Of a stretch of DNA of 64,000 nucleotides, positions 7,405 through 16,618 are shown piece by piece. Where the stretch lies: the NCBI RefSeq assembly GCF_014253065.1, contig NZ_JACLZK010000001.1:930001-994000 (forward strand), given 5' to 3'. Below the pieces are notes generated by a model. That model worked only from the letters and a program-made list of their open reading frames with translations, had not been told where the DNA came from and did not search any database. Both the position numbers and the translations under genes were made by a program. Numbering within the stretch: the first letter of the stretch is position 1; each line of letters begins with the position of its first letter. This DNA is from Campylobacter massiliensis (GTDB lineage: Bacteria; Campylobacterota; Campylobacteria; Campylobacterales; Campylobacteraceae).

Positions 7405-8730
7405 TCAAGCCGCACAAATTCGGCCAAGAACAAATTTTGTATAAAAGAAAAAAGTTAACCCGATCAGCCAAACGTTAAAAAACATCGCCTTAAAAATATC
7501 TTGCAACTCGCCGCCAAAAACATCCGCCACAAGCGAGTAAAGCGCGATTTGCAGCACTATCTGACGGGTAAAATTTAAAACAAAAACCGCCGCGGGTCTT
7601 TTTACGCCTTGAAGCGTCGAGCCGGAGAGATTTATGAGCGCGTAGCCTATAAACGCTAGCGAATTTACCGCAAAATAGCTTTTTGCCGCGTTTACGACTT
7701 CGGGCGTTTCGTCAAAAAAGCCGACCAAAATCCCGCCGAGCCCAAGGCAAAAAGCCGCCGTTAAAATGCAGTAAAGCGCTAAAAATTTGACTGCATAGGC
7801 GTAGCAGCCGCGCACTCTAGCGTATTCGCGCGCGCCGAAGTTTTGCGATACGATACCAAGTACCGCCGACGCGATGCCAGTCGTGGGCAGCATGACGATC
7901 TGCTCGATGCGAAGAGCTAGGCCATAACCTGCGACCGCATGCGTGCCGTAACGGCTGATAAAATGCATAAGCACGAGCCCGCCAAGCGACATCGATAGGT
8001 AGTTTAGGCACGCGGGTAAGGCTTGGGCTAAAATTTTACGGTAGATGGCAAGCTCGGGCGCAAATGAGCGTAAATTAAAAAAATTTATCATACCCGTTTT
8101 TGCGCCCTTGACGCCAAAAAAAAGCGACCAAAGAAGCTGCCCCGAGGCCGTCGCCAGCGCTATCCCGCCGATACCCAGCCCGCAAAAATCCACGTAAAAA
8201 AAGCAAAAGCCCAAATTTATAAAAAGTCCGGCAAAAAGCCAGTTTCGCAGACTCTTCGTGTCGCCCGTGGCTACCAGCACGCCGTTTAGAGATTTTATGA
8301 GCAAGAAAAACGGCGAGGCAAGAAATATCACGCGGTTATACGCCATGGCTTCGCGCAAAAACTCATCGTTTGCGCCTAAAATTTTAAGCAAATGCGGCGT
8401 GAAAATAAAGCCCGAAAGCCCCATAAAAAGCGCGCAAAGAAGCACGAAAAACACGCCCTTTGCGGCATAAATTTTAGCTAGCCGATCCTTGCTAGCGCCA
8501 AGCGCGTTGCCCACAAGCGCCGTTAGTGCTGAACCAAAGCCAAGCCCAACGCCCACGACGCTGATGTAGAGCAAAAAACTCATCGAAAAGCCCGCCAGCG
8601 CCTGCATTGATATGCGCGCGGCAAAAAACACGCCCGTCACGTTATAAAGCGTGTTAAAGCTCATCGCAACGCCCGCGGGCGCGGCTAGGCGCAGCACGAG
8701 CTTGTTTATGGGCTCTTTTGTGAGATTCAC
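7405..8730 (-). CDS. MATE family multidrug/toxin exporter
   Basis: 441-aa inner-membrane protein with about 12 predicted membrane helices and two homologous halves, typical of MATE transporters that export cationic compounds using a Na+ or H+ gradient. The N-terminus (NKLVLRLAAPAGVAMSFNTL) has the usual helix-1 Pro/Ala-rich pattern followed by GVFFAARI; the second half repeats it at LPACLNYLSMSLGGLVLMHF. It overlaps the upstream AlkD-like gene by 4 bp, so the two are co-translated. Substrate cannot be told from sequence. Confidence 0.92.
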   Translation of the reverse strand: MNLTKEPINKLVLRLAAPAGVAMSFNTLYNVTGVFFAARISMQALAGFSMSFLLYISVVGVGLGFGSALTALVGNALGASKDRLAKIYAAKGVFFVLLCALFMGLSGFIFTPHLLKILGANDEFLREAMAYNRVIFLASPFFLLIKSLNGVLVATGDTKSLRNWLFAGLFINLGFCFFYVDFCGLGIGGIALATASGQLLWSLFFGVKGAKTGMINFFNLRSFAPELAIYRKILAQALPACLNYLSMSLGGLVLMHFISRYGTHAVAGYGLALRIEQIVMLPTTGIASAVLGIVSQNFGAREYARVRGCYAYAVKFLALYCILTAAFCLGLGGILVGFFDETPEVVNAAKSYFAVNSLAFIGYALINLSGSTLQGVKRPAAVFVLNFTRQIVLQIALYSLVADVFGGELQDIFKAMFFNVWLIGLTFFFYTKFVLGRICAA

Positions 8731-9395
8731 TTGATTTTGAGCTCCAAAAGCGCGTCTTTTACGTCTTTTGGTACGCGGTAGCTGTCGCGGATCTTTGAGA
8801 TCGTTTTGTTGTGGGTAAATTTACTCAGTCGGCCGCTCTCCAGTAGCTCTCGCCCTGCGCCGTCAAATTTGATAAAAACCTCGGCTAAACACAAAGCAGC
8901 CGCCATTTGCACGTAGTAGCGCTCATCCTTTTCCTCGGCGCAAATTTCAAAAAACCGCTCAAGCGGAAGCGAATTAAAATTACGCATAAAATAAACGTAG
9001 AAAAACCGCTTTTCGTATTCTAAATTTGAGTCTAGAGCCTGCTTTAGCAGCGCATCCACGTAGCGCGCCTCGCTGAATTTAGGCTCAAAGCCGTCTGTCA
9101 CAGCCCAGTTTGGCATCGTTTTGATAAACTCGCTAGCTAGCTTAAATTTAGCTTCGTCGTCTTTAACGAGCATTATCAAAAAGCCCTTTAGCATGAACTC
9201 CTCGTGAAAAAACGGCTCATAAGCAGCGATCTGTTCTAAATTTAGCCGAGCGAAATTTTGCTTTGCCAGGCGTCTTAGCTCGGGAGTTTTTACGCCTAAA
9301 ATTTCGGGGCTTTTGATGAGTTTTTGCGAAAACGCCGCTAGCTTTTCGCTCCTAAGCCTCTCTAAAATCTCTAAAAATTCGCCTTTTACGTCCAC
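8727..9395 (-). CDS. DNA alkylation repair protein (AlkD-like HEAT-repeat glycosylase)
   Basis: 222-aa all-helical protein of the AlkC/AlkD superfamily. The signature segment near the start, ILGVKTPELRRLAKQ, and the later WAVTDGFEPKF stretch containing Trp and Asp correspond to the substrate-binding face of AlkD-type proteins, which remove bulky or cationic alkylated bases without base flipping. It overlaps the MATE gene by 4 bp; the pairing may be a stress module that exports a toxin and repairs DNA, which is only an inference. Confidence 0.85.
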   Translation of the reverse strand: MDVKGEFLEILERLRSEKLAAFSQKLIKSPEILGVKTPELRRLAKQNFARLNLEQIAAYEPFFHEEFMLKGFLIMLVKDDEAKFKLASEFIKTMPNWAVTDGFEPKFSEARYVDALLKQALDSNLEYEKRFFYVYFMRNFNSLPLERFFEICAEEKDERYYVQMAAALCLAEVFIKFDGAGRELLESGRLSKFTHNKTISKIRDSYRVPKDVKDALLELKIK

Positions 9396-9513
9396 GCTAG
9401 CTCCTTTGCTCTTTTAAATTTACCGCTCAAATTCGCCCCGTTTAAATTTGACGCCTCAAAAACAAAGCCGAAGCGTCAATTTTGCCGCCCTGCGCGCCTA
9501 AAAGCAAATTTAA

Positions 9514-9538
9514 AGGCTCAAATTTTACTTTTGAGCCT
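9514..9538 (-). terminator. Terminator overlapping the TerC stop codon
   Basis: On the minus strand AGGCTCAAA (9538-9530), a loop holding the TAA stop, then TTTGAGCCT (9522-9514), followed by TTAAATTTGCTTTT. A 9-bp stem that reaches into the last codons of the gene. Confidence 0.65.
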
Positions 9539-10262
9539 CTTGCGCGCGTTTTGCCGACTTTTTGCGAGCGTAGATGTTAATAAGCTCCACGCCCAGAGAA
9601 AACGCCATCGCAAAGTAAACGTAGCCCTTAGGCACGTGCATACCGAGCCCCTCGCCCACTAGCGTAAATCCGATCAGGATCAAGAACGCGAGCGCGAGAA
9701 TTTTGATCGTCGGGTTGTTGTCGACGAAATTTGAAATGCCCTTAGACGCGAACATCATCACGCCCACCGCAAGCATCACGGCTAGGATCATGATCTCGAT
9801 GTGATTTGCCATACCCACCGCGGTAATGACGCTATCAAGCGAAAAGACAATGTCAAGCACGGCGATCTCGGCGATAACGACCCAAAAACTCGCATGTCCC
9901 TTGCTTGCCGAGTGCTCCTCGTGCTCGGCGCTGACGCTTGAGTGGATCTCGAGCGTGGATTTGCCGATAAGGAAAAGCCCGCCTAAAATCAGCACCAAAT
10001 CGCGCCCCGTGATCGTAAAGTCAAACACGCTAAATAGCGGCTTGGTAAGCTTCATAATCCAAAATAGCGAAAGCAAAAGCGCAATCCTCGTTAGCATCGC
10101 AAGAGAAAGCCCCAAAATGCGGCCTTTGTCGCGCTGCTCGGATGGGAGCTTGCCGACTAGGATCGCGATAAATATGATGTTATCTATACCAAGCACGATC
10201 TCAAGCCCCGTCAGCGTCACGAGCGACAGCCACGCCTCGGGCGAAAAAATCCAATCGAACAT
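9525..10262 (-). CDS. TerC family integral membrane protein
   Basis: 245 aa with about seven membrane helices. The two conserved acidic membrane motifs of the family are present: EIVLGIDNIIF at 21-31 and DIVFSLDSVITAVG at 137-150, which are thought to bind the transported metal. Family members export Mn(II) (MntY/Alx type), aid metal loading of secreted enzymes, or give tellurite resistance. A His/Glu-rich loop (about 112-123) could bind metal. It has its own -10 box (TATAAT, minus strand at 10297-10292). Confidence 0.9.
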   Translation of the reverse strand: MFDWIFSPEAWLSLVTLTGLEIVLGIDNIIFIAILVGKLPSEQRDKGRILGLSLAMLTRIALLLSLFWIMKLTKPLFSVFDFTITGRDLVLILGGLFLIGKSTLEIHSSVSAEHEEHSASKGHASFWVVIAEIAVLDIVFSLDSVITAVGMANHIEIMILAVMLAVGVMMFASKGISNFVDNNPTIKILALAFLILIGFTLVGEGLGMHVPKGYVYFAMAFSLGVELINIYARKKSAKRAQEAQK

Positions 10263-10564
10263 TTTTTTCCTTTTTTATAAATTAGGGCGCGATTATAGCC
10301 AAAACGGGTTTAAATTTGATTGAGCGTGCAGGAATGGGCGTTTGGGGATCAAATTTTGCGTTTTGAGGCGATTAGATTTGACGGATTTTGGTTTATTTGG
10401 CAGCGGTTAAATTTGCCGCGATGAAATTTGATTTTGCAAAATACGCCGCAAACGGCTCTACGGATAAATTTTCAGAAAAACGAATTTAAGAAAAATTATC
10501 TTAGATAAAGGGCGTTTAAGCGATAAGCGGATAAAATTAAAATCTTTTGTGAAATTAAACGAAG
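10263..10564. other. Intergenic: TerC promoter and an AAATTTGAT inverted repeat
   Basis: Contains a minus-strand TATAAT box (10297-10292) for terC and a perfect 9-bp inverted repeat, AAATTTGAT at 10312-10320 with its complement at 10348-10356, around a 27-base loop. Nothing protein-like was seen in the remainder. Confidence 0.5.
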
Positions 10565-10639
10565 TGGTGACCCCTACGAGACTCGAACTCGTGTTACCGC
10601 CGTGAAAGGGCGATGTCCTAACCGCTAGACGAAGGGGCC
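10565..10639 (-). tRNA. tRNA-Glu (anticodon TTC)
   Basis: 75 bases with encoded CCA. Acceptor GGCCCCT/AGGGGTC, discriminator A, D-arm CGTCTAGCGGTTAGGACA, anticodon loop CTTTCAC, T-arm GAGTTCGAGTCTC. It stands alone, divergent from the lipoprotein gene. Confidence 0.95.
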
Positions 10640-10708
10640 ACAAATTAGCGGAAATGGGATTTTACATTAAAGATAATAAAAAATAGCTTAAACCAAGGAT
10701 AAAAAATT

Positions 10709-11188
10709 ATGAAAAAATTTACAAACTTCGCTTTAGCTGCGCTTGCGTGCCTTGCATTTAGCGGTTGCGCCGCGCTACAAAGCCAAAAATCATCGGACAA
10801 ATTTACCGTCACCATCCTCACTCCGCCGCTAAAAATCAACGACGTGGGCTTCCTGCACAAAACCGCAAACCAGCTAAATTTGCAAATTTACAGCTCGGGC
10901 GTAAATACGGTAAATCTAAAAATAAACGACAAAATTTGCATGAACGGCGCGTGCTTTGAGAAAAAAGAATTTAACAAAAAGTTCTTTTTGGAGGAGAGAT
11001 ACGACGACTTTTTTGCGGAAATTTTGGAGCGCAAACCGCTGTATGACGGTATAAATGTAATGACAAATTCGTGCGGTTTTATACAAGATATAAGTAAATA
11101 TTCAATAAAATACGAAGTTTGCGGTAAAAATATCAGTTTTTTCGACGCTAAAAACCGCATAAAAATCATCATAAAAGAGCTTCAATGA
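10709..11188 (+). CDS. Putative lipoprotein, unknown function
   Basis: 159 aa with a lipoprotein signal ending in LAFSG-C (Cys 20), so it should be anchored in the outer or inner membrane facing the periplasm. The mature part is beta-rich with four further Cys that may form disulfides (CMNGACF and later single Cys). No known domain recognised. It overlaps endonuclease IV by 4 bp (ATGA) and heads the plus-strand operon. RBS AAGGATA lies about 8 bases before the ATG. Confidence 0.8.
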   Translation: MKKFTNFALAALACLAFSGCAALQSQKSSDKFTVTILTPPLKINDVGFLHKTANQLNLQIYSSGVNTVNLKINDKICMNGACFEKKEFNKKFFLEERYDDFFAEILERKPLYDGINVMTNSCGFIQDISKYSIKYEVCGKNISFFDAKNRIKIIIKELQ

Positions 11189-12024
11189 AATTTATCGGCG
11201 CGCACGTCAGCATCGCGGGCGGCGTAGAAAACGCTCCGCTAAATGCGGCAAATATCGGCGCGAATGCCTTTGCGATGTTCGTCAAAAATCAGCGCCAATG
11301 GGAGGCCAAGCCGCTTTCCCAGGAAAATATCTCCAAATTTAAACAAAATTTAAAAGCAGCCGGCATCGAGCCCAGGCACGTTTTGCCACACAACGGCTAC
11401 CTTATAAATTTAGGTCATCCAAGTCCCGAGCAGCGCCAAAAGTCTATCAACGCCTTTTTGGACGAAATTTACCGCGTAGAAGCGCTAGGTCTAGTGATGA
11501 TAAATTTTCATCCGGGCTCATATCTAAATGAAATTTCGCCCGAAACTTGCCTAGAAAATATCGCAAACTCGGTAAATTTCCTGTTAGAAAATAGCCAAAA
11601 CGTAAAGCTAGTCATAGAAAATACCGCGGGCCAGGGCTCAAATTTGGGCTTTAAATTTGAACACCTAGCCTACATCATCAAACGCTGTACCGATAAAAGC
11701 AGGATCGGCGTGTGTCTAGATACCTGTCATACATTTGCCGCAGGATACGACATCAGAGACGACTACGAGCGCGTGATGAGCGAATTTGACGAGATAGTCG
11801 GACGCGATATGCTGTGCGGCATGCATCTAAACGATACTAAATTCGACCTAGCCAGCAAAAAGGACCGCCACGAGAGCCTAGGCAAGGGCTTTTTGGGCTT
11901 AAAGACATTTGAAAACATCATAAACGACCCCCGCACGGACGATATCCCGCTAGTTTTAGAGACGATCGACGAGAACATCTGGGCGGATGAGATAAAAATT
12001 TTAAGAAACTTTAAAGGAGAATAA
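11185..12024 (+). CDS. nfo: Endonuclease IV
   Basis: 279-aa AP endonuclease of the TIM-barrel Nfo family that nicks DNA 5' to abasic sites during base excision repair. The trinuclear zinc-site motifs are all present: GAHVSIAGG at the start, [35 protein letters not shown] and DRHESLGKG. Length is normal (E. coli 285 aa). Its stop is immediately followed by the ATG of the FadL-like gene, so the two are translationally coupled even though their functions differ. Confidence 0.96.
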   Translation: MKFIGAHVSIAGGVENAPLNAANIGANAFAMFVKNQRQWEAKPLSQENISKFKQNLKAAGIEPRHVLPHNGYLINLGHPSPEQRQKSINAFLDEIYRVEALGLVMINFHPGSYLNEISPETCLENIANSVNFLLENSQNVKLVIENTAGQGSNLGFKFEHLAYIIKRCTDKSRIGVCLDTCHTFAAGYDIRDDYERVMSEFDEIVGRDMLCGMHLNDTKFDLASKKDRHESLGKGFLGLKTFENIINDPRTDDIPLVLETIDENIWADEIKILRNFKGE

Positions 12025-13272
12025 ATGAGAAAATATATCGGCGTTTGCCTAGCGGCTTGCTGCTCTCTAAATGCGGCGGGCTTTAAAATCCCCGAGCAAA
12101 GCGGCGATAGCATCGCACTTTTAAACTCAAACGTCGCGACAAGCTTCGGTCCCGACGCAGCCTATAATAACCCGGCAAATATGATATTTCTAGACGGCGG
12201 ACACTACCTAGAGAGCTCGCTAACCTACCTGCGCATGTCAAAGACGAAGTATAGGCACTATAACGGCGACAAACTCACCTCCAAAAGAGCAAACGCGCTC
12301 GTACCTACCTTTCACTTCGTGACGCCGCAGTTTGACGACTGGCGCTTTGGCCTCTCAGTCGTCGTGCCTGCGGGAATGTCGATGAGATGGGACGAAAATC
12401 TACCTAAAGCCACCTCTAAAAAATTTGATCTAAAAGTGATCGAGGTAAATCCTAGCGTCGCCTACGCGCTAACCGATAATCTTGCCGTCGGCTTTGGCCT
12501 CCGCGCCGTTTACGCTAGAGGAGAGGCCGTGCAGGAGGTTCCTGGCGCCCTACCCGTCTCGCAAGATATCAAAGGCGACCGCGTAAATTTCGGCTATAAC
12601 GCGGCGATCACCTATAAACCGACTTCAAATTTGAGCCTAGCGGCCACCTACCGCTCGAAAGTAAATATGAATCTAAAAGGCGACACCGACATCAGCGCGC
12701 CGGCGCATCCGAGAGGAGCATTTCCGAGCGGCTCGTATAGCGGTAGCGCAAAGCTATCCGTACCGCTACCTGCGAGCTTAAATTTAGCCCTATCGTACAA
12801 AATCGCAAACACCACGCTATTATTTGACTTTGAGAGAACCTATTGGTCGGCGTGGAAAGAGCTTGACTTCAACTACCCGGGCGCCTCGGCCGCTCACTAC
12901 CGCAACCCGTTTTTTGCGGCATTTGACGCGTCTAAAAAGCGCGACTGGAAGGACAGCAACGCCTGCCGCATCGGCGTAGCGCACGACGCTACGGATAAGC
13001 TCCGCCTGATGGGCGCGGTTACGTTTGACGAGGCCGCCTCTAGAGCCGACACCACGGGCTTTGATCTGCCGGACACCAAGGCCGTCATCTATGCAGCGGG
13101 CTTTAACTACAAATTTACGGACGCTTTGGAGCTGGGAGCTAGCTACTTCTACCAAGACAGAAAGGCGCGCGACGTGCACTACTACTCAAATGCGTCGGGG
13201 CTTTATCCAAACGGCAAATTTGAGCGCGGCAACGCTCAGGCGATAAATTTGAACGTGAAATATAAATTTTAA
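12025..13272 (+). CDS. OmpP1/FadL family outer-membrane long-chain fatty acid or hydrophobe porin
   Basis: 415 aa. The signal peptide (MRKYIGVCLAACCSLNAAG) is followed by the FadL hatch sequence FKIPEQSGDSIALLNSNVAT and the hallmark YNNPANM, then a beta-barrel ending in Phe (NLNVKYKF). FadL proteins carry hydrophobic compounds such as long-chain fatty acids across the outer membrane by lateral diffusion. It sits 9 bases upstream of an acyl-CoA ligase gene, which strongly supports fatty acids as substrate, though aromatic hydrocarbons are also carried by relatives. Confidence 0.92.
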   Translation: MRKYIGVCLAACCSLNAAGFKIPEQSGDSIALLNSNVATSFGPDAAYNNPANMIFLDGGHYLESSLTYLRMSKTKYRHYNGDKLTSKRANALVPTFHFVTPQFDDWRFGLSVVVPAGMSMRWDENLPKATSKKFDLKVIEVNPSVAYALTDNLAVGFGLRAVYARGEAVQEVPGALPVSQDIKGDRVNFGYNAAITYKPTSNLSLAATYRSKVNMNLKGDTDISAPAHPRGAFPSGSYSGSAKLSVPLPASLNLALSYKIANTTLLFDFERTYWSAWKELDFNYPGASAAHYRNPFFAAFDASKKRDWKDSNACRIGVAHDATDKLRLMGAVTFDEAASRADTTGFDLPDTKAVIYAAGFNYKFTDALELGASYFYQDRKARDVHYYSNASGLYPNGKFERGNAQAINLNVKYKF

Positions 13273-13281
13273 GGCGCGGCC

Positions 13282-14826
13282 ATGAACTACCCTTACGAAA
13301 ATTTCGAGGATATGCTAAACGTCGCGGTAGACAAAAACGGCGGCGGTATCGCGATCTACACCGAAACGGGCAAGATGAGCTACAATCAGCTACGCGCAAA
13401 CGCATTTACGCTGGCGGCGTTTTTACAAGGCATGGGCGTGAAAAAGGGCGACCGCGTCGCGATGATCGTAAACAACTCGCCGGAGTTTGTCGCCAGCTAC
13501 TTTGCCATCACGCTACTTGGCGCCGTGGCTGTGCCGATAAATACCTTCTTAAAATACGAAGAATTCGAGTACATCATAAACGACTGCGGGGCGAAATTTC
13601 TCTTTGCCTCGGTCGAACTAGCAAAAGAGACGAAAGGCCTAGATAGCAAAACGGCGATCAAAAAGATCGTCTGGATCGGCGATAGATCCGAATTTGACGA
13701 AAACAATATCGCCTACGCGCACGCGCTAAACTGCCATATAGAGCTAAATTTGACCGACCGACCGAAGCTTGACGACCTAGCCCACATCATCTACACCTCG
13801 GGCACCACGGGCAAGCCAAAGGGTGCGATGATCAGCTACCGCAACCTCATCTCAAACGTCCAGGGCGCGCACGAGGTTTTTCATGTGCGCATGAAAGATA
13901 GATTTGCCGTGTTTTTACCGATGTTTCACAGCTTTACTCTCACGGCGATGGTGCTGCTACCGATATTTTCGGCGTGTTCGCTTATTTTAGTAAAGTCCAT
14001 TTTTCCATTTTCAAACGTCCTAAAGCAAGTCCTGCTCAAGCGCGCGACCGTGTTTTTAGGCGTGCCCGCGATCTATACGGCTATTGGCAAGGCTAAAATT
14101 CCGTGGTATTTTCGCTGGTTTAACTGCATTAGGATTTTCATCAGCGGCGGAGCGCCTTTGGCAGAGCAGACTATCACGGATTTTCGCGTTAAATTTCCGC
14201 GCGCGGTGCTGATAGAGGGCTACGGCCTTAGCGAATGCTCGCCTATCGTCTCGGCAAACACGCTGCAAAAACAAAAAATCTCAAGCGTCGGCTTGCCGCT
14301 GCCGGGCTACGAAGTAAAATGCATAAACGACGAGTTGATGGAGCTGCCAGTAGGCGAGGTCGGCGAGCTAATCGTAAAAGGCGACTGCGTGATGCAGGGC
14401 TACCTAAATATGCCAGACGCCACAGACGAGACGATCGTAAACGGCTGGCTGCGCACGGGCGACCTCGTTAAGATCGACGAGGAAGGCTATATCTTTATCG
14501 TCGACCGCAAAAAAGACCTCATCATCTCAAAGGGCATCAACATCTACCCGCGCGAGATCGAGGAGGTGCTATTTAAACTGCCCGAAGTCGAAGCCGCCGC
14601 GGTTATCGGAGTCAGAGACGAGCACGCGGACGAGGAGGTCACGGCGTTTATCCAGCTTAAAGAAGATATGAGTCTGGATGAAAAAGATATCCGCGCTCAC
14701 CTCAAAAAACACTTGGCGAATTTTAAAATTCCAAAGACGATTTATTTTAAAGACAATCTACCTAAAAACGCGACGGGCAAGGTGCTAAAGCGCGTTTTAA
14801 AAGAGCAGATAAAGGATGAAATTTAG
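13282..14826 (+). CDS. fadD: Fatty-acid-CoA ligase (AMP-forming)
   Basis: 514-aa member of the ANL adenylate-forming family. The AMP-binding P-loop IYTSGTTGKPKGAM is at about 170-183, motif GYGLSEC at about 313-319, the hinge IVDRKKDLIISKG at about 406-418, and the catalytic Lys in TGKVLKR near 500. It activates fatty acids to acyl-CoA or acyl-AMP after import by the FadL-like porin. No beta-oxidation genes lie in the window, so the product is more likely used for lipid building. It overlaps the AAA gene by one base (TAGTG). The symbol is by similarity; medium-chain or other acids are possible substrates. Confidence 0.88.
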   Translation: MNYPYENFEDMLNVAVDKNGGGIAIYTETGKMSYNQLRANAFTLAAFLQGMGVKKGDRVAMIVNNSPEFVASYFAITLLGAVAVPINTFLKYEEFEYIINDCGAKFLFASVELAKETKGLDSKTAIKKIVWIGDRSEFDENNIAYAHALNCHIELNLTDRPKLDDLAHIIYTSGTTGKPKGAMISYRNLISNVQGAHEVFHVRMKDRFAVFLPMFHSFTLTAMVLLPIFSACSLILVKSIFPFSNVLKQVLLKRATVFLGVPAIYTAIGKAKIPWYFRWFNCIRIFISGGAPLAEQTITDFRVKFPRAVLIEGYGLSECSPIVSANTLQKQKISSVGLPLPGYEVKCINDELMELPVGEVGELIVKGDCVMQGYLNMPDATDETIVNGWLRTGDLVKIDEEGYIFIVDRKKDLIISKGINIYPREIEEVLFKLPEVEAAAVIGVRDEHADEEVTAFIQLKEDMSLDEKDIRAHLKKHLANFKIPKTIYFKDNLPKNATGKVLKRVLKEQIKDEI

Positions 14827-16553
14827 TGCGGTTTTTGATAGAGTTTATCGGCGGAGAGCAAAATTCTAAAATTTCCTCGCTCATAAAATGCAGCGAAAAC
14901 GAGGCGAAAATTTTACGCTACCTTAGCAAAAACTACATAGAGGGCACTCCGCAAAGTAGCGCTTACGACGTGCTTTGTGCGGTTTTTGGCAGCGAGGAGT
15001 ATAAATTTTTAGCAGGTCTTGCAGACGTAAAAAACCTGCTAGAAGGCGGCTGGATCGTGCAGGGCTTTTCTATCTTTAAAAACCCTAACGCAGACGGCGC
15101 GAGCTCAAATTTACTCGGTCTACTTCACAGCGAGATCTCGCTCTCGCCGCTTTTTCTTAAAATTTTAGAAGAGGGCGAGTTTGGACTTACGCTGCCCACA
15201 GTCGCGCCCTACGCCGATCACCTCGACTACCTAAAAGATCAGTTTTTGCGCGTGGAGCTTTACGGCAAGCTCTCGTTTTTTAGCAAAAACGTCTCAAGCG
15301 ATGCCAAAAGCCGCCTCGAAAAAGACGTGAAAGAGCTAGAAACCATCATCGAAAAACGGCTAAATTTAAGCAAAATTTCGATTTCCGTCGAGCAAATTTT
15401 CAAAGATAACTCGCTAAACGACAAAGAACAGCTTATTTTCCTCGCACTTTTAAAGGAAGAGTACGTCGGCGAAACGGACGTAAACCGCGATCTAAACGCG
15501 CTTGTGGGGATTTTAAGCGCGGACGAATTTGAGCGCATAAAAAATCGTGCCCTGCTGGATGAGGGCTCAAAGCTAATCGAAAACGGCCTCATCGACTACG
15601 ACGAGTCGCTAAATACCTACGGCGGCTTTAGCAGGACGTTTTACATAACCGACGAAATTTTACAAAGCATAATGCACCCAAAAACCGAGAGCAAAAGCAA
15701 AAAACTAGCGCTAGAAACTCTCGTAAAAGAGCAGGAAATCTTTGAGCTCATTGAGCCCTCGACCGACATAAACGACGTCGTGCTGGACGTCAAGGTAAAA
15801 GAGCTGCTGGGCGCAATCCTAAAGCAAGTAGATCGCCGCGTGCTGGCGCGCCTATCTAGCTGGGGCATCAAGTCGCGCAAAAACGTGGACGCCAAAATCA
15901 TCTTTTACGGGCCGCCTGGTACTGGCAAAACCATGAGCGCGCTAAGCCTCGCAAAGAGCCTAAAAAAGCAGGTTCTTAGCTTTGACTGCTCTAAAATTTT
16001 GAGCAAATACGTCGGCGAGAGCGAGCAAAACGTACGTAAAATTTTCGATACGTATAAAGAAATCTGCGCTAAGAGTAAAAGCGAGCCCGTGCTGCTGCTA
16101 AACGAAGCCGATCAGTTTCTAAGCACGCGCGTCGAGGGCGGCAGCGGCGCGGACAAGATGCACAATCAAATGCAAAATATATTTTTGGAGCAAATCGAGC
16201 GGTTTGAGGGCGTACTCATCGCCACGACGAACTTCTTACAAAGCCTAGATATCGCGTTTTCTCGCAGATTTGATTATAAGATCGAGTTTAAAAAGCCCGA
16301 CCTCGCCGCTCGCCTTGCGATCTGGCGCAAAGTTCTACCCGAAAATGCAAGCTTTGAGGAGAATTTCGACGTCAAACAGCTGGCTAAATTTGAGCTAAGC
16401 GGCGCGCAAATCATGCTCGCGCTCAAAAATACCGCGCTAAAAGTCGCTGTACGCGAGGACGGGATATTTACGATGGGCGACTTTGAAAGCGAAATCAAAC
16501 GCGAGATGAGCTCAAATTTCGGCGAGGATAAGAAAGTCGGGTTTGACGGATAA
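14826..16553 (+). CDS. AAA family ATPase (Cdc48-like)
   Basis: 575 aa starting at GTG, which overlaps the fadD stop by one base. The N-terminal 330 residues are helical and not recognisable; a single AAA module follows with Walker A FYGPPGTGKT at about 359-368, a variant Walker B LLLNEAD at about 423-429 (Asn in place of the usual Asp), sensor 1 IATTN and an SRH-type FSRRFDYKIEF near 478. It resembles C. jejuni Cj0377, called a Cdc48-like AAA protein. Substrate is unknown; such proteins remodel or unfold protein complexes. Confidence 0.88.
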   Translation: MRFLIEFIGGEQNSKISSLIKCSENEAKILRYLSKNYIEGTPQSSAYDVLCAVFGSEEYKFLAGLADVKNLLEGGWIVQGFSIFKNPNADGASSNLLGLLHSEISLSPLFLKILEEGEFGLTLPTVAPYADHLDYLKDQFLRVELYGKLSFFSKNVSSDAKSRLEKDVKELETIIEKRLNLSKISISVEQIFKDNSLNDKEQLIFLALLKEEYVGETDVNRDLNALVGILSADEFERIKNRALLDEGSKLIENGLIDYDESLNTYGGFSRTFYITDEILQSIMHPKTESKSKKLALETLVKEQEIFELIEPSTDINDVVLDVKVKELLGAILKQVDRRVLARLSSWGIKSRKNVDAKIIFYGPPGTGKTMSALSLAKSLKKQVLSFDCSKILSKYVGESEQNVRKIFDTYKEICAKSKSEPVLLLNEADQFLSTRVEGGSGADKMHNQMQNIFLEQIERFEGVLIATTNFLQSLDIAFSRRFDYKIEFKKPDLAARLAIWRKVLPENASFEENFDVKQLAKFELSGAQIMLALKNTALKVAVREDGIFTMGDFESEIKREMSSNFGEDKKVGFDG

Positions 16554-16618
16554 ATTTGCCTGAGTTTATCTGGCCAATATTTTTATAGATAATCAAATTA
16601 TAACCACAAGGATATTTT

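Noticed and set aside
9826-10323. 165-codon open frame antisense to terC
   Set aside because: Shadow of terC; Ser-rich composition and no RBS or domain.
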